Positions 43,158 to 51,634 of a stretch of DNA of 64,000 bases are shown here, piece after piece. This DNA is from Clostridiales bacterium (GTDB lineage: Bacteria > Bacillota > Clostridia > Lachnospirales > Lachnospiraceae): assembly GCA_021204045.1 (NCBI GenBank), contig JAJQAA010000039.1:40318-104317 (forward strand), written 5' to 3'. The notes below the pieces were generated by a model. That model did not search any database, was not told the origin of the DNA, and saw nothing but the letters and a program-made list of their open reading frames with translations. Each line of letters begins with the position of its first letter. Positions within the stretch are counted from its first letter, which is position 1. The position numbers and the translations under genes are program-made.

Positions 43158-43373
43158 CTATCCCTCCACTTTAAACGGATTTTTCTTTGCATAAGCTACG
43201 GCTGCCTCCTGAAATTCCTCAGCGCTGACATGATCAAACTTTTCCCTTTGCCATTTTGTATAATCGAACTTTTCCCGTATGATTACCGATATAAACTGTT
43301 CCGTTTCCACAACGCCCAATTTCTCCAGCAAACAATTAATTCCTTTATCCATAATTTCTATACTGTTAGCCAT
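43158..43373 (-). CDS. Small conserved-looking hypothetical protein
   Basis: This 71-residue helical protein is of unknown function: SIEIMDKGINCLLEKLGVVE, then FISVIIREKFDYTKWQREKF and HVSAEEFQEAAVAYAKKN. GGAGG precedes the ATG. It is coupled to the PNPOx-like gene downstream. The pattern recalls antitoxin-sized proteins, but no toxin adjoins it. Confidence 0.72.
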   Translation of the reverse strand: MANSIEIMDKGINCLLEKLGVVETEQFISVIIREKFDYTKWQREKFDHVSAEEFQEAAVAYAKKNPFKVEG

Positions 43374-43583
43374 ATCAATTAACCTCCAAATATGGGCGAT
43401 TATAACAACAATTATCCAAATATATTTTCATTCCAATACATCCACCCCTTTCTGTTATTCATATCTTAACATAGTCATTATCGCACCGCAAGCGTCATAT
43501 TCGTGGCATTTGTGAATATTCCATGAAGTCCTTTTTTAATTTATCACACACTGTGCGGTAAAATTAAGCTGAACACATACCAC
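43374..43583. other. Gene-free gap upstream of the 71-residue gene
   Basis: Nothing coding was seen here. The stretch is AT-rich and should hold the promoter of the small-gene/PNPOx-like pair on the minus strand, but no convincing consensus pair was found. Two hairpins follow to the right. Confidence 0.3.
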
Positions 43584-43610
43584 AAAAGTTCGCCGGACGG
43601 CGAACTTTTT
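43584..43610 (+). terminator. Strong hairpin with T-run
   Basis: AAGTTCGCC (43586-43594) and GGCGAACTT (43599-43607) form a stem with a 4-base loop, followed on the plus strand by TTTTTTATT. No plus-strand gene ends nearby, so its client is unclear; it may act weakly for hbd on the minus strand. Confidence 0.65.
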
Positions 43611-43618
43611 TATTACAC

Positions 43619-43659
43619 AGAAAAGAACCTGCATATCAAAAATACACAGGTTCTTTTTG
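43619..43659 (-). terminator. Terminator of thl-crt-hbd
   Basis: AAAAGAACCTG (43621-43631) and CAGGTTCTTTT (43647-43657) form an 11-bp stem with T-rich tails on both strands, about 60 bases past the hbd stop on the minus strand. Confidence 0.7.
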
Positions 43660-43718
43660 TCATATTAACATGTTTTCATTTGCTGCGAACTCTGCCTTTT
43701 CAGGCATAACAGCACGCT

Positions 43719-44558
43719 TTATTTCGAATAATCGTAAAATCCCTTGCCGCTCTTGATGCCGAGCTTGCCGCCGCGGACCATCTTTCTCAGCAGCGGATGC
43801 GGACGATACTTGGAATCGCCAGTCTCGGAGTACAGTACTTCCATAATCGCCAGGCAGACGTCCAGGCCAACCAGATCGCCCAGAGCCAGCGGTCCCATCG
43901 GGTGGTTCGCGCCAAGCTTCATCGCGGTATCGATACCCTCAACCGAAGCAACACCGTCCGCGTAGATGCCGACCGCCTCATTGATCATCGGGATCAGAAT
44001 ACGGTTCACCACGAAACCGGCGGCTTCCTCTACCTGTACCGGGGTCTTGCCAATATCTTCGGCGATCGCTTTGATCTTATCCACCATCTCCGCCGGAGTG
44101 TTCAGGCCGGCAATTACCTCAATCAGCTTCATAACCGGAGCCGGATTGAAGAAATGCATACCGATCACCGGACGATCCAGGCCCGCGCCGATCTCCGTGA
44201 TCGAAAGAGAGGAGGTGTTGGTCGCGAACATGCAGTCCGTCTTGCAGATGCTCTGCAGCTCTTTGAAGGTCTGCTTCTTGATCTGCATATTTTCCACAGC
44301 CGCTTCCACGATCAGATCCGCATCCGTGCAGATATCCTTCACGCCTGTGGTAATCTTGGCAAGAATCGCGTCCGCTGACGCCTGATCCATCTTGCCCTTG
44401 GCGATCCGCTTCTCAAAGCCCTTGGCAATCTTCTTCTTGCCGTTGGCCGCGAACTCTTCGTTGATGTCGCACAGGTAAACCTCATAACCGTCCTTCTGGG
44501 CAAATGTCTGCGCAATACCGGAACCCATGGTTCCCGCACCGATAATACCAACCTTCAT
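43719..44558 (-). CDS. hbd: 3-hydroxybutyryl-CoA dehydrogenase
   Basis: This 279-residue enzyme reduces acetoacetyl-CoA to 3-hydroxybutyryl-CoA. The Rossmann start is [20 protein letters not shown]; catalytic-region motifs are [31 protein letters not shown] near residue 135, and [18 protein letters not shown]. It ends [12 protein letters not shown], a common C-terminus. Third gene of the butyrate operon after thl and crt. Confidence 0.96.
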   Translation of the reverse strand: MKVGIIGAGTMGSGIAQTFAQKDGYEVYLCDINEEFAANGKKKIAKGFEKRIAKGKMDQASADAILAKITTGVKDICTDADLIVEAAVENMQIKKQTFKELQSICKTDCMFATNTSSLSITEIGAGLDRPVIGMHFFNPAPVMKLIEVIAGLNTPAEMVDKIKAIAEDIGKTPVQVEEAAGFVVNRILIPMINEAVGIYADGVASVEGIDTAMKLGANHPMGPLALGDLVGLDVCLAIMEVLYSETGDSKYRPHPLLRKMVRGGKLGIKSGKGFYDYSK

Positions 44559-44582
44559 GTCGTTTATCCCTCCTGATTTTTA

Positions 44583-45359
44583 TTATTTATTAATGAAATT
44601 CTTCTCTTTCCGCTTCTCCAGGAACGCTCCCATGCCTTCCTTCTGGTCATGGGTCTCGAAGCAGTCGCCAAACAGCTTCTCCTCGATCACAATCGCCTGA
44701 TCCATATCCACCTGCAGACCCTCGTTGATCGCCTTCTTGCAGTTGCGGACAGCAATCGGAGCATTGGCCGCGATCCCGGCCGCCATCTTTTTCGCCGCCG
44801 GCATCAGTTCCTCTTGCGTGTAAACGGCGTTGACCAGATCGATGCGAAGCGCCTCATCCGCCTTGATATTTCTCGCCGTATAGATCATCTGCTTCGCCAT
44901 ACCCACGCTGATAATGCGCGCCAGACGCTGGGTGCCGCCAAAGCCAGGAGTAATGCCAAGACCGACTTCCGGCTGTCCGAAGACCGCGTTGTCCGAGCAG
45001 ATGCGGATGTCGCAGCTCATCGAGAGCTCGCAGCCGCCGCCCAGCGCGAAGCCGTTGACCGCAGCGATCACCGGGATCGGGAATGTCTCAATGCGGCGGA
45101 AGATATCGTTGCCCTTTTTACCGAAGGCCTCGCCCTCCGCTTTGGTCAGGGCGCTCATCTCGCCGATGTCCGCACCGGCCACAAAGGATTTCTCGCCGGA
45201 ACCCGTCAGGATCAGCGCGCGCACCGCCTCGAGATCCACACCGTCCAGAGCCGCGTTCAGATCGTCCAGAACCGCGCTGTTGAGCGCGTTCAGCGCCTTG
45301 GGACGGTTGATGGTGATAATGCCGACCTGGCCTTCCACTTCATATGTCACAAATTCCAT
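44583..45359 (-). CDS. crt: Crotonase (3-hydroxybutyryl-CoA dehydratase)
   Basis: This 258-residue enoyl-CoA hydratase forms crotonyl-CoA. The oxyanion-hole segments are KSFVAGADIGEM and AVNGFALGGGCELSMSCDI; the two catalytic glutamates lie in GGGCELS and in FGQPEVGLGITPGFGG. It lies 24 bases before hbd in one operon with thl. Confidence 0.95.
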   Translation of the reverse strand: MEFVTYEVEGQVGIITINRPKALNALNSAVLDDLNAALDGVDLEAVRALILTGSGEKSFVAGADIGEMSALTKAEGEAFGKKGNDIFRRIETFPIPVIAAVNGFALGGGCELSMSCDIRICSDNAVFGQPEVGLGITPGFGGTQRLARIISVGMAKQMIYTARNIKADEALRIDLVNAVYTQEELMPAAKKMAAGIAANAPIAVRNCKKAINEGLQVDMDQAIVIEEKLFGDCFETHDQKEGMGAFLEKRKEKNFINK

Positions 45360-45400
45360 ACCGATAGCACTCCTTTCTGTTTACAGTCAAATCCCCGCGA

Positions 45401-46585
45401 TCAGTCTCTCTCCACGATGGTGGCGCAGCCCATGCCGCCGCCGATGCACAGCGTGGCCAGGCCCTTCTTCGCATCTCTCTTCTCCATCTCATGCAGCAGA
45501 GTCACCAGGATACGGCAGCCGGACGCTCCTACCGGATGTCCCAGTGCGATCGCGCCGCCGTTTACGTTTACCTTGCTCATATCAAATTCAAGATTATGCG
45601 CTACCGCCAGGGACTGCGCCGCAAAAGCCTCGTTTGCCTCAACCAGATCCATATCGGCAACGCTCATGCCGGTCTTGGCCATAACCTTCTTCACAGCGGC
45701 TACCGGGCCTACGCCCATGATCGACGGATCTACGCCGCCCAGCGCACCCGCTACCCAGGTTGCCATCGGCTTCACGCCCAGTTCCTTCGCCTTCTCTTCG
45801 CTCATCACCACGATCGCCGCCGCGCCGTCGTTGATGCTGGAAGCATTACCGGCGGTCACGACGCCGCCGTCCTTCTTGAATGCCGGGCGTAGCTTCGCCA
45901 GCGTCTCCACCGTCGTGCCCGGACGCGGACCTTCATCGGTATCAAAAACGATCGTCTTCTTTTTCTGCTTTACTTCGATCGGCACGATCTCATCTTTAAA
46001 TTTACCCGCCTCGATCGCTGCGCAGGCCTTCTGCTGGCTGGAAGCCGAGAACTCATCCAGCTGCTCTCTCGCGATGCCCCACTGCTCAGCCACGTTCTCA
46101 GCTGTAATACCCATATGATAGTTGTTGAAAACATCCCACAGCGCGTCGTTGACCATCGTATCGACCATCGGAGCATTGCCCATGCGGTAGCCGTAACGGC
46201 CATTCATCAATGCGTAAGGAGCCATCGACATATTCTCCATACCACCGGCTACGACGATATCCGCATCGCCAGCCTGGATCATCTGGGCTGCCAGGTTCAC
46301 GCAGTTCAGTCCGGAACCACAGACAACGTTGATCGTCACTGCGGGAGCTTCCACCGGAATACCAGCCTTGATCGACGCCTGACGCGCGACGTTCTGTCCA
46401 AGACCTGCCTGGATGACGCAACCCATGTAAACATGCTCAACCTGCTCCGGCTTCACGCCCGCTCTCTCCAGCGCGCTCTTGATCACCGCCGCGCCCAGCT
46501 CTGCTGCCGGGGTCGTGCTCAGGGATCCGCCCATGCTTCCGATCGCTGTACGGCAGGCCCCCGCCAAAACTACCTTCTTTGCCAT
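45401..46585 (-). CDS. thlA: Acetyl-CoA acetyltransferase (thiolase)
   Basis: This thiolase of about 394 residues condenses two acetyl-CoA molecules. The acyl-accepting cysteine is in [16 protein letters not shown] near residue 90, the histidine in [15 protein letters not shown] and the second cysteine in [10 protein letters not shown]. The ATG at 46583-46585 follows AGGAGG and gives the usual [16 protein letters not shown] start; the longer frame adds 15 residues. It is the first gene of thl-crt-hbd. Confidence 0.96.
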   Translation of the reverse strand: MAKKVVLAGACRTAIGSMGGSLSTTPAAELGAAVIKSALERAGVKPEQVEHVYMGCVIQAGLGQNVARQASIKAGIPVEAPAVTINVVCGSGLNCVNLAAQMIQAGDADIVVAGGMENMSMAPYALMNGRYGYRMGNAPMVDTMVNDALWDVFNNYHMGITAENVAEQWGIAREQLDEFSASSQQKACAAIEAGKFKDEIVPIEVKQKKKTIVFDTDEGPRPGTTVETLAKLRPAFKKDGGVVTAGNASSINDGAAAIVVMSEEKAKELGVKPMATWVAGALGGVDPSIMGVGPVAAVKKVMAKTGMSVADMDLVEANEAFAAQSLAVAHNLEFDMSKVNVNGGAIALGHPVGASGCRILVTLLHEMEKRDAKKGLATLCIGGGMGCATIVERD

Positions 46586-46647
46586 GTTACAATCCTCCTT
46601 AAATGAATTTTCGTTGTTTCCCAAGCCCATTTTCTTTCATAGTTAAG

Positions 46648-46676
46648 ACTATACTATACGTTTTTTATTTTGTCAA
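46648..46676 (-). promoter_or_regulatory. Promoter of thl-crt-hbd
   Basis: On the minus strand a perfect TTGACA (46671-46676) and TATAGT (46648-46653) are separated by 17 bp, about 60 bases before the thl ATG. A Rex-type operator covers the -35. Confidence 0.8.
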
Positions 46677-46687
46677 ATATTTATCAA
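46670..46687. promoter_or_regulatory. Rex-type operator overlapping the thl promoter
   Basis: TTGTCAAATATTTATCAA is an almost perfect inverted repeat that differs at two positions from the known Firmicutes Rex site TTGTTAAATATTTAACAA. It covers the whole -35 of the thl promoter, so bound Rex would block transcription. Rex senses the NADH/NAD ratio and is known to repress thl and crt-bcd-etf-hbd genes in Clostridium. No rex gene is in this window. Confidence 0.75.
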
Positions 46688-46695
46688 AATTAATT

Positions 46696-46726
46696 TTTTA
46701 ACATTACCATCAATATTTTAACATTA
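46696..46726. repeat. Direct 11-bp repeats upstream of thl
   Basis: TTTTAACATTA occurs exactly at 46696-46706 and again at 46716-46726, a 20-bp period, with a partial third copy from 46730. They sit between the divergent thl and CoA-transferase promoters and could be a second regulator site or extra Rex half-sites (TTAACA core). Confidence 0.5.
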
Positions 46727-46767
46727 AAATTTTAACGATGAATTTTTCTGTAAAATCAAAAAAATAG

Positions 46768-46797
46768 TAGACAGTCGCACGGATTTTGCATTACAAT
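46768..46797 (+). promoter_or_regulatory. Putative promoter of the CoA-transferase gene
   Basis: TAGACA (46768-46773) and TACAAT (46792-46797) are separated by 18 bp, about 90 bases upstream of the start. The gap 46586-46888 is otherwise AT-rich and noncoding. Confidence 0.5.
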
Positions 46798-46888
46798 AGC
46801 GATAACAATTCAGACGGTGGCCGTAATCCAACACAGAAACAACTGCCGTCTTCAAAGTTTTCAATGAATATACAGGAGGTTACGCTAA

Positions 46889-48232
46889 ATGTCAGATTTC
46901 AATCAGCTCTACAAAGAAAAACTGGTTTCCGCCATGGACGCGGCAAACGTCGTAAAAAGCGGCGACTGGGTCGACTACGGATGGACGACCGGCACGCCCG
47001 TGGCGGTCGACAAAGCACTGGCGCAGCGCATGCCCGGACTTACGGACGTCAAGTTCCGCGGCGGCATCCTGATGTGGGTGCCGGAGATTTTCAAGATTGA
47101 CAATCCGGCCGATCATCTCACCTGGAACTCCTGGCACATGGGCGGGATCGAGCGCAAGGCGATCGCCCAGGGATTCAGCTTTTATGCGCCAATCCGCTAT
47201 TCGGAGCTTCCGAGATATTACCAGGATCTTGAAGATCTGGTGGACGTGGCCATATTCCAGGTCGCGCCGATGGATAAATTCGGCTATTTCAACTTCGGCC
47301 CGAACGCCTCGCATATGGCGAGCATGTGCTCAAAAGCCAGGGTCATTATCGTGGAAGTCAATGAAAACATGCCTGTCTGCCTCGGCGGCTTTGACGAGGG
47401 CATTCACATTTCACAGGTGGACATGATCGTGGAGGGCGACAATCCCTCGATCGCCGAGATGGGTGCGGCTGCGCCGACCGAGGTTGACCAGACCGTCGCC
47501 GAAATCATTGTGAAAGAAATACCGGACGGCGCCTGCCTGCAGCTTGGCATCGGCGGCATGCCCAACGCGGTCGGCACGATGATCGCGCAGTCCGATCTGA
47601 AGGATCTCGGCGTACATACCGAGATGTATGTCGACGCCTTCGTCGACATCGCCAAAGCCGGAAAGATCAACGGTTCAAAGAAAAATATTGACAAGGGCCG
47701 CCAGGTCTACGCCTTCGGCGCCGGGACGAAAAAGCTCTATGATTATCTCGATCACAATCCGGCCTGCATGTCCGCGCCGGTAAGCTACACCAATGACGTC
47801 CGTACGGTCGCCGCTCTTGATAATTTTATATCAATTAATAACACCGTAGACCTCGACCTTTACGGCCAGATCAGCGCTGAGTCCTCCGGGCCGAAGCACA
47901 TCAGCGGCGCGGGCGGACAGCTCGACTTTGTGCTGGGCGCTTACCTTTCCAAGGGTGGCAAGAGCATTATCTGCTGCTCCTCCACTTTCAAGACCAAGAG
48001 CGGTGAGCTCAAATCCCGGATCCGCCCGACGCTGGAGCCTGGCTCCGTCGTGACGGACACGCGCGCCAATACCCACTACGTGGTGACCGAATACGGCATT
48101 GTGAATCTCAAAGGCCTCACCACCTGGCAGAAGGCCGAAGCCATCATCTCCCTGGCGCACCCGCAGTTCCGCGACGAGCTGATCGCCGAGGCGGAAAAGC
48201 TGCACATCTGGAAAAGGAGCAATAAGCGGTAA
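46889..48232 (+). CDS. but: Butyryl-CoA:acetate CoA-transferase
   Basis: This 447-residue CoA-transferase is close in pattern to the Roseburia-type enzyme that makes butyrate while forming acetyl-CoA. Marks are [90 protein letters not shown] (with the likely catalytic glutamate), and [20 protein letters not shown]. The Roseburia protein shares many of these blocks from memory. An AGGAGG site precedes the ATG. It is divergent from thl-crt-hbd, so the two units may be co-regulated. Confidence 0.92.
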   Translation: MSDFNQLYKEKLVSAMDAANVVKSGDWVDYGWTTGTPVAVDKALAQRMPGLTDVKFRGGILMWVPEIFKIDNPADHLTWNSWHMGGIERKAIAQGFSFYAPIRYSELPRYYQDLEDLVDVAIFQVAPMDKFGYFNFGPNASHMASMCSKARVIIVEVNENMPVCLGGFDEGIHISQVDMIVEGDNPSIAEMGAAAPTEVDQTVAEIIVKEIPDGACLQLGIGGMPNAVGTMIAQSDLKDLGVHTEMYVDAFVDIAKAGKINGSKKNIDKGRQVYAFGAGTKKLYDYLDHNPACMSAPVSYTNDVRTVAALDNFISINNTVDLDLYGQISAESSGPKHISGAGGQLDFVLGAYLSKGGKSIICCSSTFKTKSGELKSRIRPTLEPGSVVTDTRANTHYVVTEYGIVNLKGLTTWQKAEAIISLAHPQFRDELIAEAEKLHIWKRSNKR

Positions 48233-48298
48233 AACCGCAAACGGCGACAGGAAACGATAAAAGGAAACCAGCATTTCATCATTTATAAAAAACGGATC

Positions 48299-48344
48299 AT
48301 GCCGGAGCAACGTCAAAGACAGCGATGCTCCGGCATATTTTTAT
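48299..48344 (+). terminator. Terminator of the CoA-transferase gene
   Basis: ATGCCGGAGCA (48299-48309) pairs with TGCTCCGGCAT (48326-48336), followed by ATTTTTAT. Confidence 0.85.
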
Positions 48345-48408
48345 ACTTTGCTAAAATCAAAATATTTAGTTGTCGAATCCTGTAATCTGTTATAAAATGA
48401 TGATGCCA

Positions 48409-48463
48409 GGGTCAAAAGGTCAAGCAATGGATGCTTGCATCCAATTGCTTGACTTTGGGACCC
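48409..48463. repeat. Long imperfect inverted repeat before the activase gene
   Basis: The arms GGGTC...GTCAAGCAAT...GGATG and their complement meet at CATCC...ATTGCTTGAC...GACCC over 55 bases, with small mismatches. No T-run follows. It resembles the REP-like palindromes that are often scattered in Clostridia genomes. Confidence 0.65.
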
Positions 48464-48484
48464 GTTAAAACATGAGGAAGTAGC

Positions 48485-48509
48485 CAATTTGACAGTTTTT
48501 GTCAAATTG
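48485..48509. repeat. Short inverted repeat before the activase gene
   Basis: CAATTTGAC (48485-48493) and GTCAAATTG (48501-48509) form a 9-bp stem around AGTTTTT. It lies about 120 bases before the activase start and could be an operator, since the symmetric TTTGAC...GTCAAA form suits a dimeric regulator. Confidence 0.5.
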
Positions 48510-48631
48510 CGCGAATTCCGAATGTTTTCAGGATTGCGTAAGCAATCCATGGCATCATAAGAAAGGAAAGCCGACCGCTGCTGAGACATACCCCGGCCGG
48601 CAAGCTTTCAGACTGCTCAGGAGTGATTGTT

Positions 48632-51600
48632 TTGAAGATCGGATTGGATGTCGGTTCCACAACCATAAAAACCATCGTGCTTGATTCGGCGGACCACATT
48701 GTCTATTCCGCGTACGAGCGCCATTTTTCCCAGATTACAGAAAAAACCATCGAAGCGCTTCAAGCCGTCCGCGATCGTTTCTCCGGGGAGAGCGAGACGG
48801 CTCTCGTTATCTCCGGCTCCGCGGGCATGGGCATGGCGGAAAGCTGCTCGGTTGATTTTGTCCAGGAGGTTTACGCCTCCAAGGTGGCGGCGCAGAAGTA
48901 CGCTCCCGGCACCGACGTGATCATCGAGCTGGGTGGGGAAGATGCTAAAATTATCTTTCTGCAGGGCGCGATGGAAGCCCGGATGAACGGCTCCTGCGCC
49001 GGAGGCACGGGCGCCTTCATTGATCAGATGGCCACCCTGCTGGATATCACGCCTGACGAGATGAATGATCTCGCCAGCGAGCACACCCGGCTCTATACCA
49101 TCGCCTCACGCTGCGGCGTCTTCGCCAAGAGCGACATTCAGCCCCTGATCAACCAGGGCGCGGATAAGCGCGATATTTCCGCCAGCATCTTTTGCGCCGT
49201 AGTCAACCAGACGATCGGCGGTCTGGCGCAGGGACGTCCTATCCGTGGCAATGTCCTCTACCTCGGCGGCCCGCTCACCTTTATGTCCGAGCTGCGGAAA
49301 AGCTTTGATGAGGCGCTGGGACTTACCGGTACCTGTCCGGAACAATCTCTGTATTATGTAGCGATGGGCGCGGCGCTGTGCGCGAAAACCAGCGTCGACC
49401 TCGATGAAGTAATCGCGGCACTCTCCCGCTACCAGGCCGTCAACGAATTCCATACCCTGCCGCCGCTCTTTGCCAATGAGGCGGAGTACGCACAGTTCTG
49501 CGCCCGCCATCAGCAAGCGGACGTTCCTCGTGGTACCCTGGAAGATTATACGGGACCGGTCTATCTGGGAATTGACGCCGGTTCCACGACAGTCAAGGCC
49601 GTCGTCATGGGAGAACATCACGAGATTCTGGACACCATATACCGCTCCAACAGCGGCAATCCGGTCCCCATCGTCCGCGAGTATCTGCAGAGCGTCTATG
49701 ACCGCGCGCCCGGCATCCATATCGCGGGTTCCTGCGTCACGGGCTATGGAGAAGACATTATTCGCAACGCTTTTTCGGTCGATCACGGCCTCGTGGAGAC
49801 CATGGCGCACTTAAAGGCCGCGCGCGAGTTCATGCCTGACGTGGAGTTTATCATCGACATCGGCGGCCAGGATATGAAATGCTTCAAAATTCGCAACGGT
49901 GCGATTGATAATATTTATCTGAACGAAGCCTGCTCCTCCGGATGCGGCTCGTTTTTGCAGACCTTTGCCGCCGCGCTCAATTATTCTGTCGAAGAGTTCG
50001 CTCGTCTCGGCCTGTTTGCGCCAAGCGCCGTCGACCTTGGTTCCCGCTGCACGGTTTTCATGAATTCTTCCGTCAAGCAGGCACAGAAGGATGGCGTCAG
50101 CACCGCGGACATCTCCGCCGGTCTGTCCATCAGCGTCGTGAAAAACGCGATCTACAAGGTCATCCGGCCCGCTTCCATGGACGAGCTGGGCAAACGGATC
50201 GTCGTGCAGGGCGGCACCTTCTTAAACGACGCCGTGCTGCGCGCCTTCGAACGCGAGCTTGGTTTTTCCGTCGTGCGCCCGGCCATCGCCGGACTCATGG
50301 GAGCCTACGGCTGTGCCCTGGAAGCGCAGAGCCGCGCGTTGGAAGTCCAAAACCACTCTACCGCTCAAACAGCTGCGAATGATCCTGCTTCCGGTACGAT
50401 TTCGGGAGCCAGGGAGAACCCCACAAGCACGATTCTCAGTGCGGCCGCCCTGCGGGATTTCACCCACGAGGTCCGCAATGTCAACTGCGGTCTCTGCGGC
50501 AACAACTGCCGCCTCAGCGTCAACACGTTCCCAGGCGGCCGGAAATACATCGCCGGAAACAAGTGCGAACGCCCGGTCACCAGACGTACCAGCGATTCGT
50601 TCCACAACATTTACAAATACAAGCAGGAGCTTCTCGCCGCCTACGCCCCCATCCGGGGACGCCGCGGTGAAACCATCGGCCTGCCACTGGGGCTCAACAT
50701 GTACGAGCTGGTTCCGTTCTGGTATCGCTTTTTTGAAGCTCTTGGCTTTGGCGTCGTCGTGTCCCCCTTCTCGACACGGGAAATCTACCTCGAGGGGCAG
50801 GGTTCCATACCGAGCGACACGGTCTGTTTCCCGGCCAAAATGCTTCACGGACACGTCGCCTGGCTCGAAAAACAGCAGGTGGACGCCATCTTCTACCCCT
50901 GCATGAGCTTCAACTTTGACGAGGGTCTGGGCGATAACAACTATAACTGTCCCGTCGTCGCCTACTATCCCGAAGTGATCGCCGCCAACATGCGTTTTGA
51001 CGAAAAGCCCGTGCTGATCAACGACTACGTCGGCCCTCACAAGCGGAGATTTTTCCCGCAGAAGATGGCGGAGCTACTCAGTCATTATTTTGAGGGCATC
51101 ACATTACACGACGTCAAAAAGGCCAGCGACCTCGCTTACCGCGAGCGCGATCTCTTTCTGGAACGTGTCCGCGCCAGGGCGGATGAGATTATCGCAAAAG
51201 CGCGCTCGAAAGGGCGGAGAATCATCGTGCTTGCCGGACGTCCCTATCATGTGGATCCGGAGATCAACCACGGCATCGATATGCTGATCAACGGCTTTGG
51301 CGTCAGTGTGATCTCCGAGGACTGCGTCAGCCACCGGGTTTCGAAATTTCCGGTGCGCGTGCTGAACCAGTGGATGTACCATTCCCGCCTCTATGCCGCG
51401 GCAAAATACGTCTGCACGCAGGAAGATATGGAGCTGGTGCAGCTGGTCAGCTTTGGCTGCGGCCTCGACGCAATCACGACCGACGAGGTTCGCTCCATCA
51501 TCGAAGCGGGCGGGAAAATTTATACACAGATCAAAATCGATGAAATTACAAATCTGGGCGCTGTGCGGGTACGACTGCGCAGTCTTCTGGCAGCGTTAAG

Positions 51601-51634
51601 ACAGCAGGAGGCAACAAACCATGGAAACCATTAA
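48632..51634 (+). CDS. Double-domain 2-hydroxyacyl-CoA dehydratase activase-related protein
   Basis: This protein of about 1000 residues has two tandem BadF/BadG-type ATPase domains. The first shows KIGLDVGSTTIKTIVLD, IELGGEDAKIIFL and NGSCAGGTGAFIDQMA; the second YLGIDAGSTTVKAVVMG, IDIGGQDMKCFKIRNG and NEACSSGCGSFLQTFA near residue 435. A cysteine-rich CGLCGNNCRLSVN and a dehydratase-like C-terminal third follow. The conserved cysteines should hold an Fe4S4 cluster that passes one electron to a dehydratase after ATP hydrolysis. The start chosen is TTG with AGGAG eight bases upstream; a GTG nine bases earlier abuts that site. It overlaps the next gene by 14 bases. Confidence 0.88.
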   Translation: MKIGLDVGSTTIKTIVLDSADHIVYSAYERHFSQITEKTIEALQAVRDRFSGESETALVISGSAGMGMAESCSVDFVQEVYASKVAAQKYAPGTDVIIELGGEDAKIIFLQGAMEARMNGSCAGGTGAFIDQMATLLDITPDEMNDLASEHTRLYTIASRCGVFAKSDIQPLINQGADKRDISASIFCAVVNQTIGGLAQGRPIRGNVLYLGGPLTFMSELRKSFDEALGLTGTCPEQSLYYVAMGAALCAKTSVDLDEVIAALSRYQAVNEFHTLPPLFANEAEYAQFCARHQQADVPRGTLEDYTGPVYLGIDAGSTTVKAVVMGEHHEILDTIYRSNSGNPVPIVREYLQSVYDRAPGIHIAGSCVTGYGEDIIRNAFSVDHGLVETMAHLKAAREFMPDVEFIIDIGGQDMKCFKIRNGAIDNIYLNEACSSGCGSFLQTFAAALNYSVEEFARLGLFAPSAVDLGSRCTVFMNSSVKQAQKDGVSTADISAGLSISVVKNAIYKVIRPASMDELGKRIVVQGGTFLNDAVLRAFERELGFSVVRPAIAGLMGAYGCALEAQSRALEVQNHSTAQTAANDPASGTISGARENPTSTILSAAALRDFTHEVRNVNCGLCGNNCRLSVNTFPGGRKYIAGNKCERPVTRRTSDSFHNIYKYKQELLAAYAPIRGRRGETIGLPLGLNMYELVPFWYRFFEALGFGVVVSPFSTREIYLEGQGSIPSDTVCFPAKMLHGHVAWLEKQQVDAIFYPCMSFNFDEGLGDNNYNCPVVAYYPEVIAANMRFDEKPVLINDYVGPHKRRFFPQKMAELLSHYFEGITLHDVKKASDLAYRERDLFLERVRARADEIIAKARSKGRRIIVLAGRPYHVDPEINHGIDMLINGFGVSVISEDCVSHRVSKFPVRVLNQWMYHSRLYAAAKYVCTQEDMELVQLVSFGCGLDAITTDEVRSIIEAGGKIYTQIKIDEITNLGAVRVRLRSLLAALRQQEATNHGNH

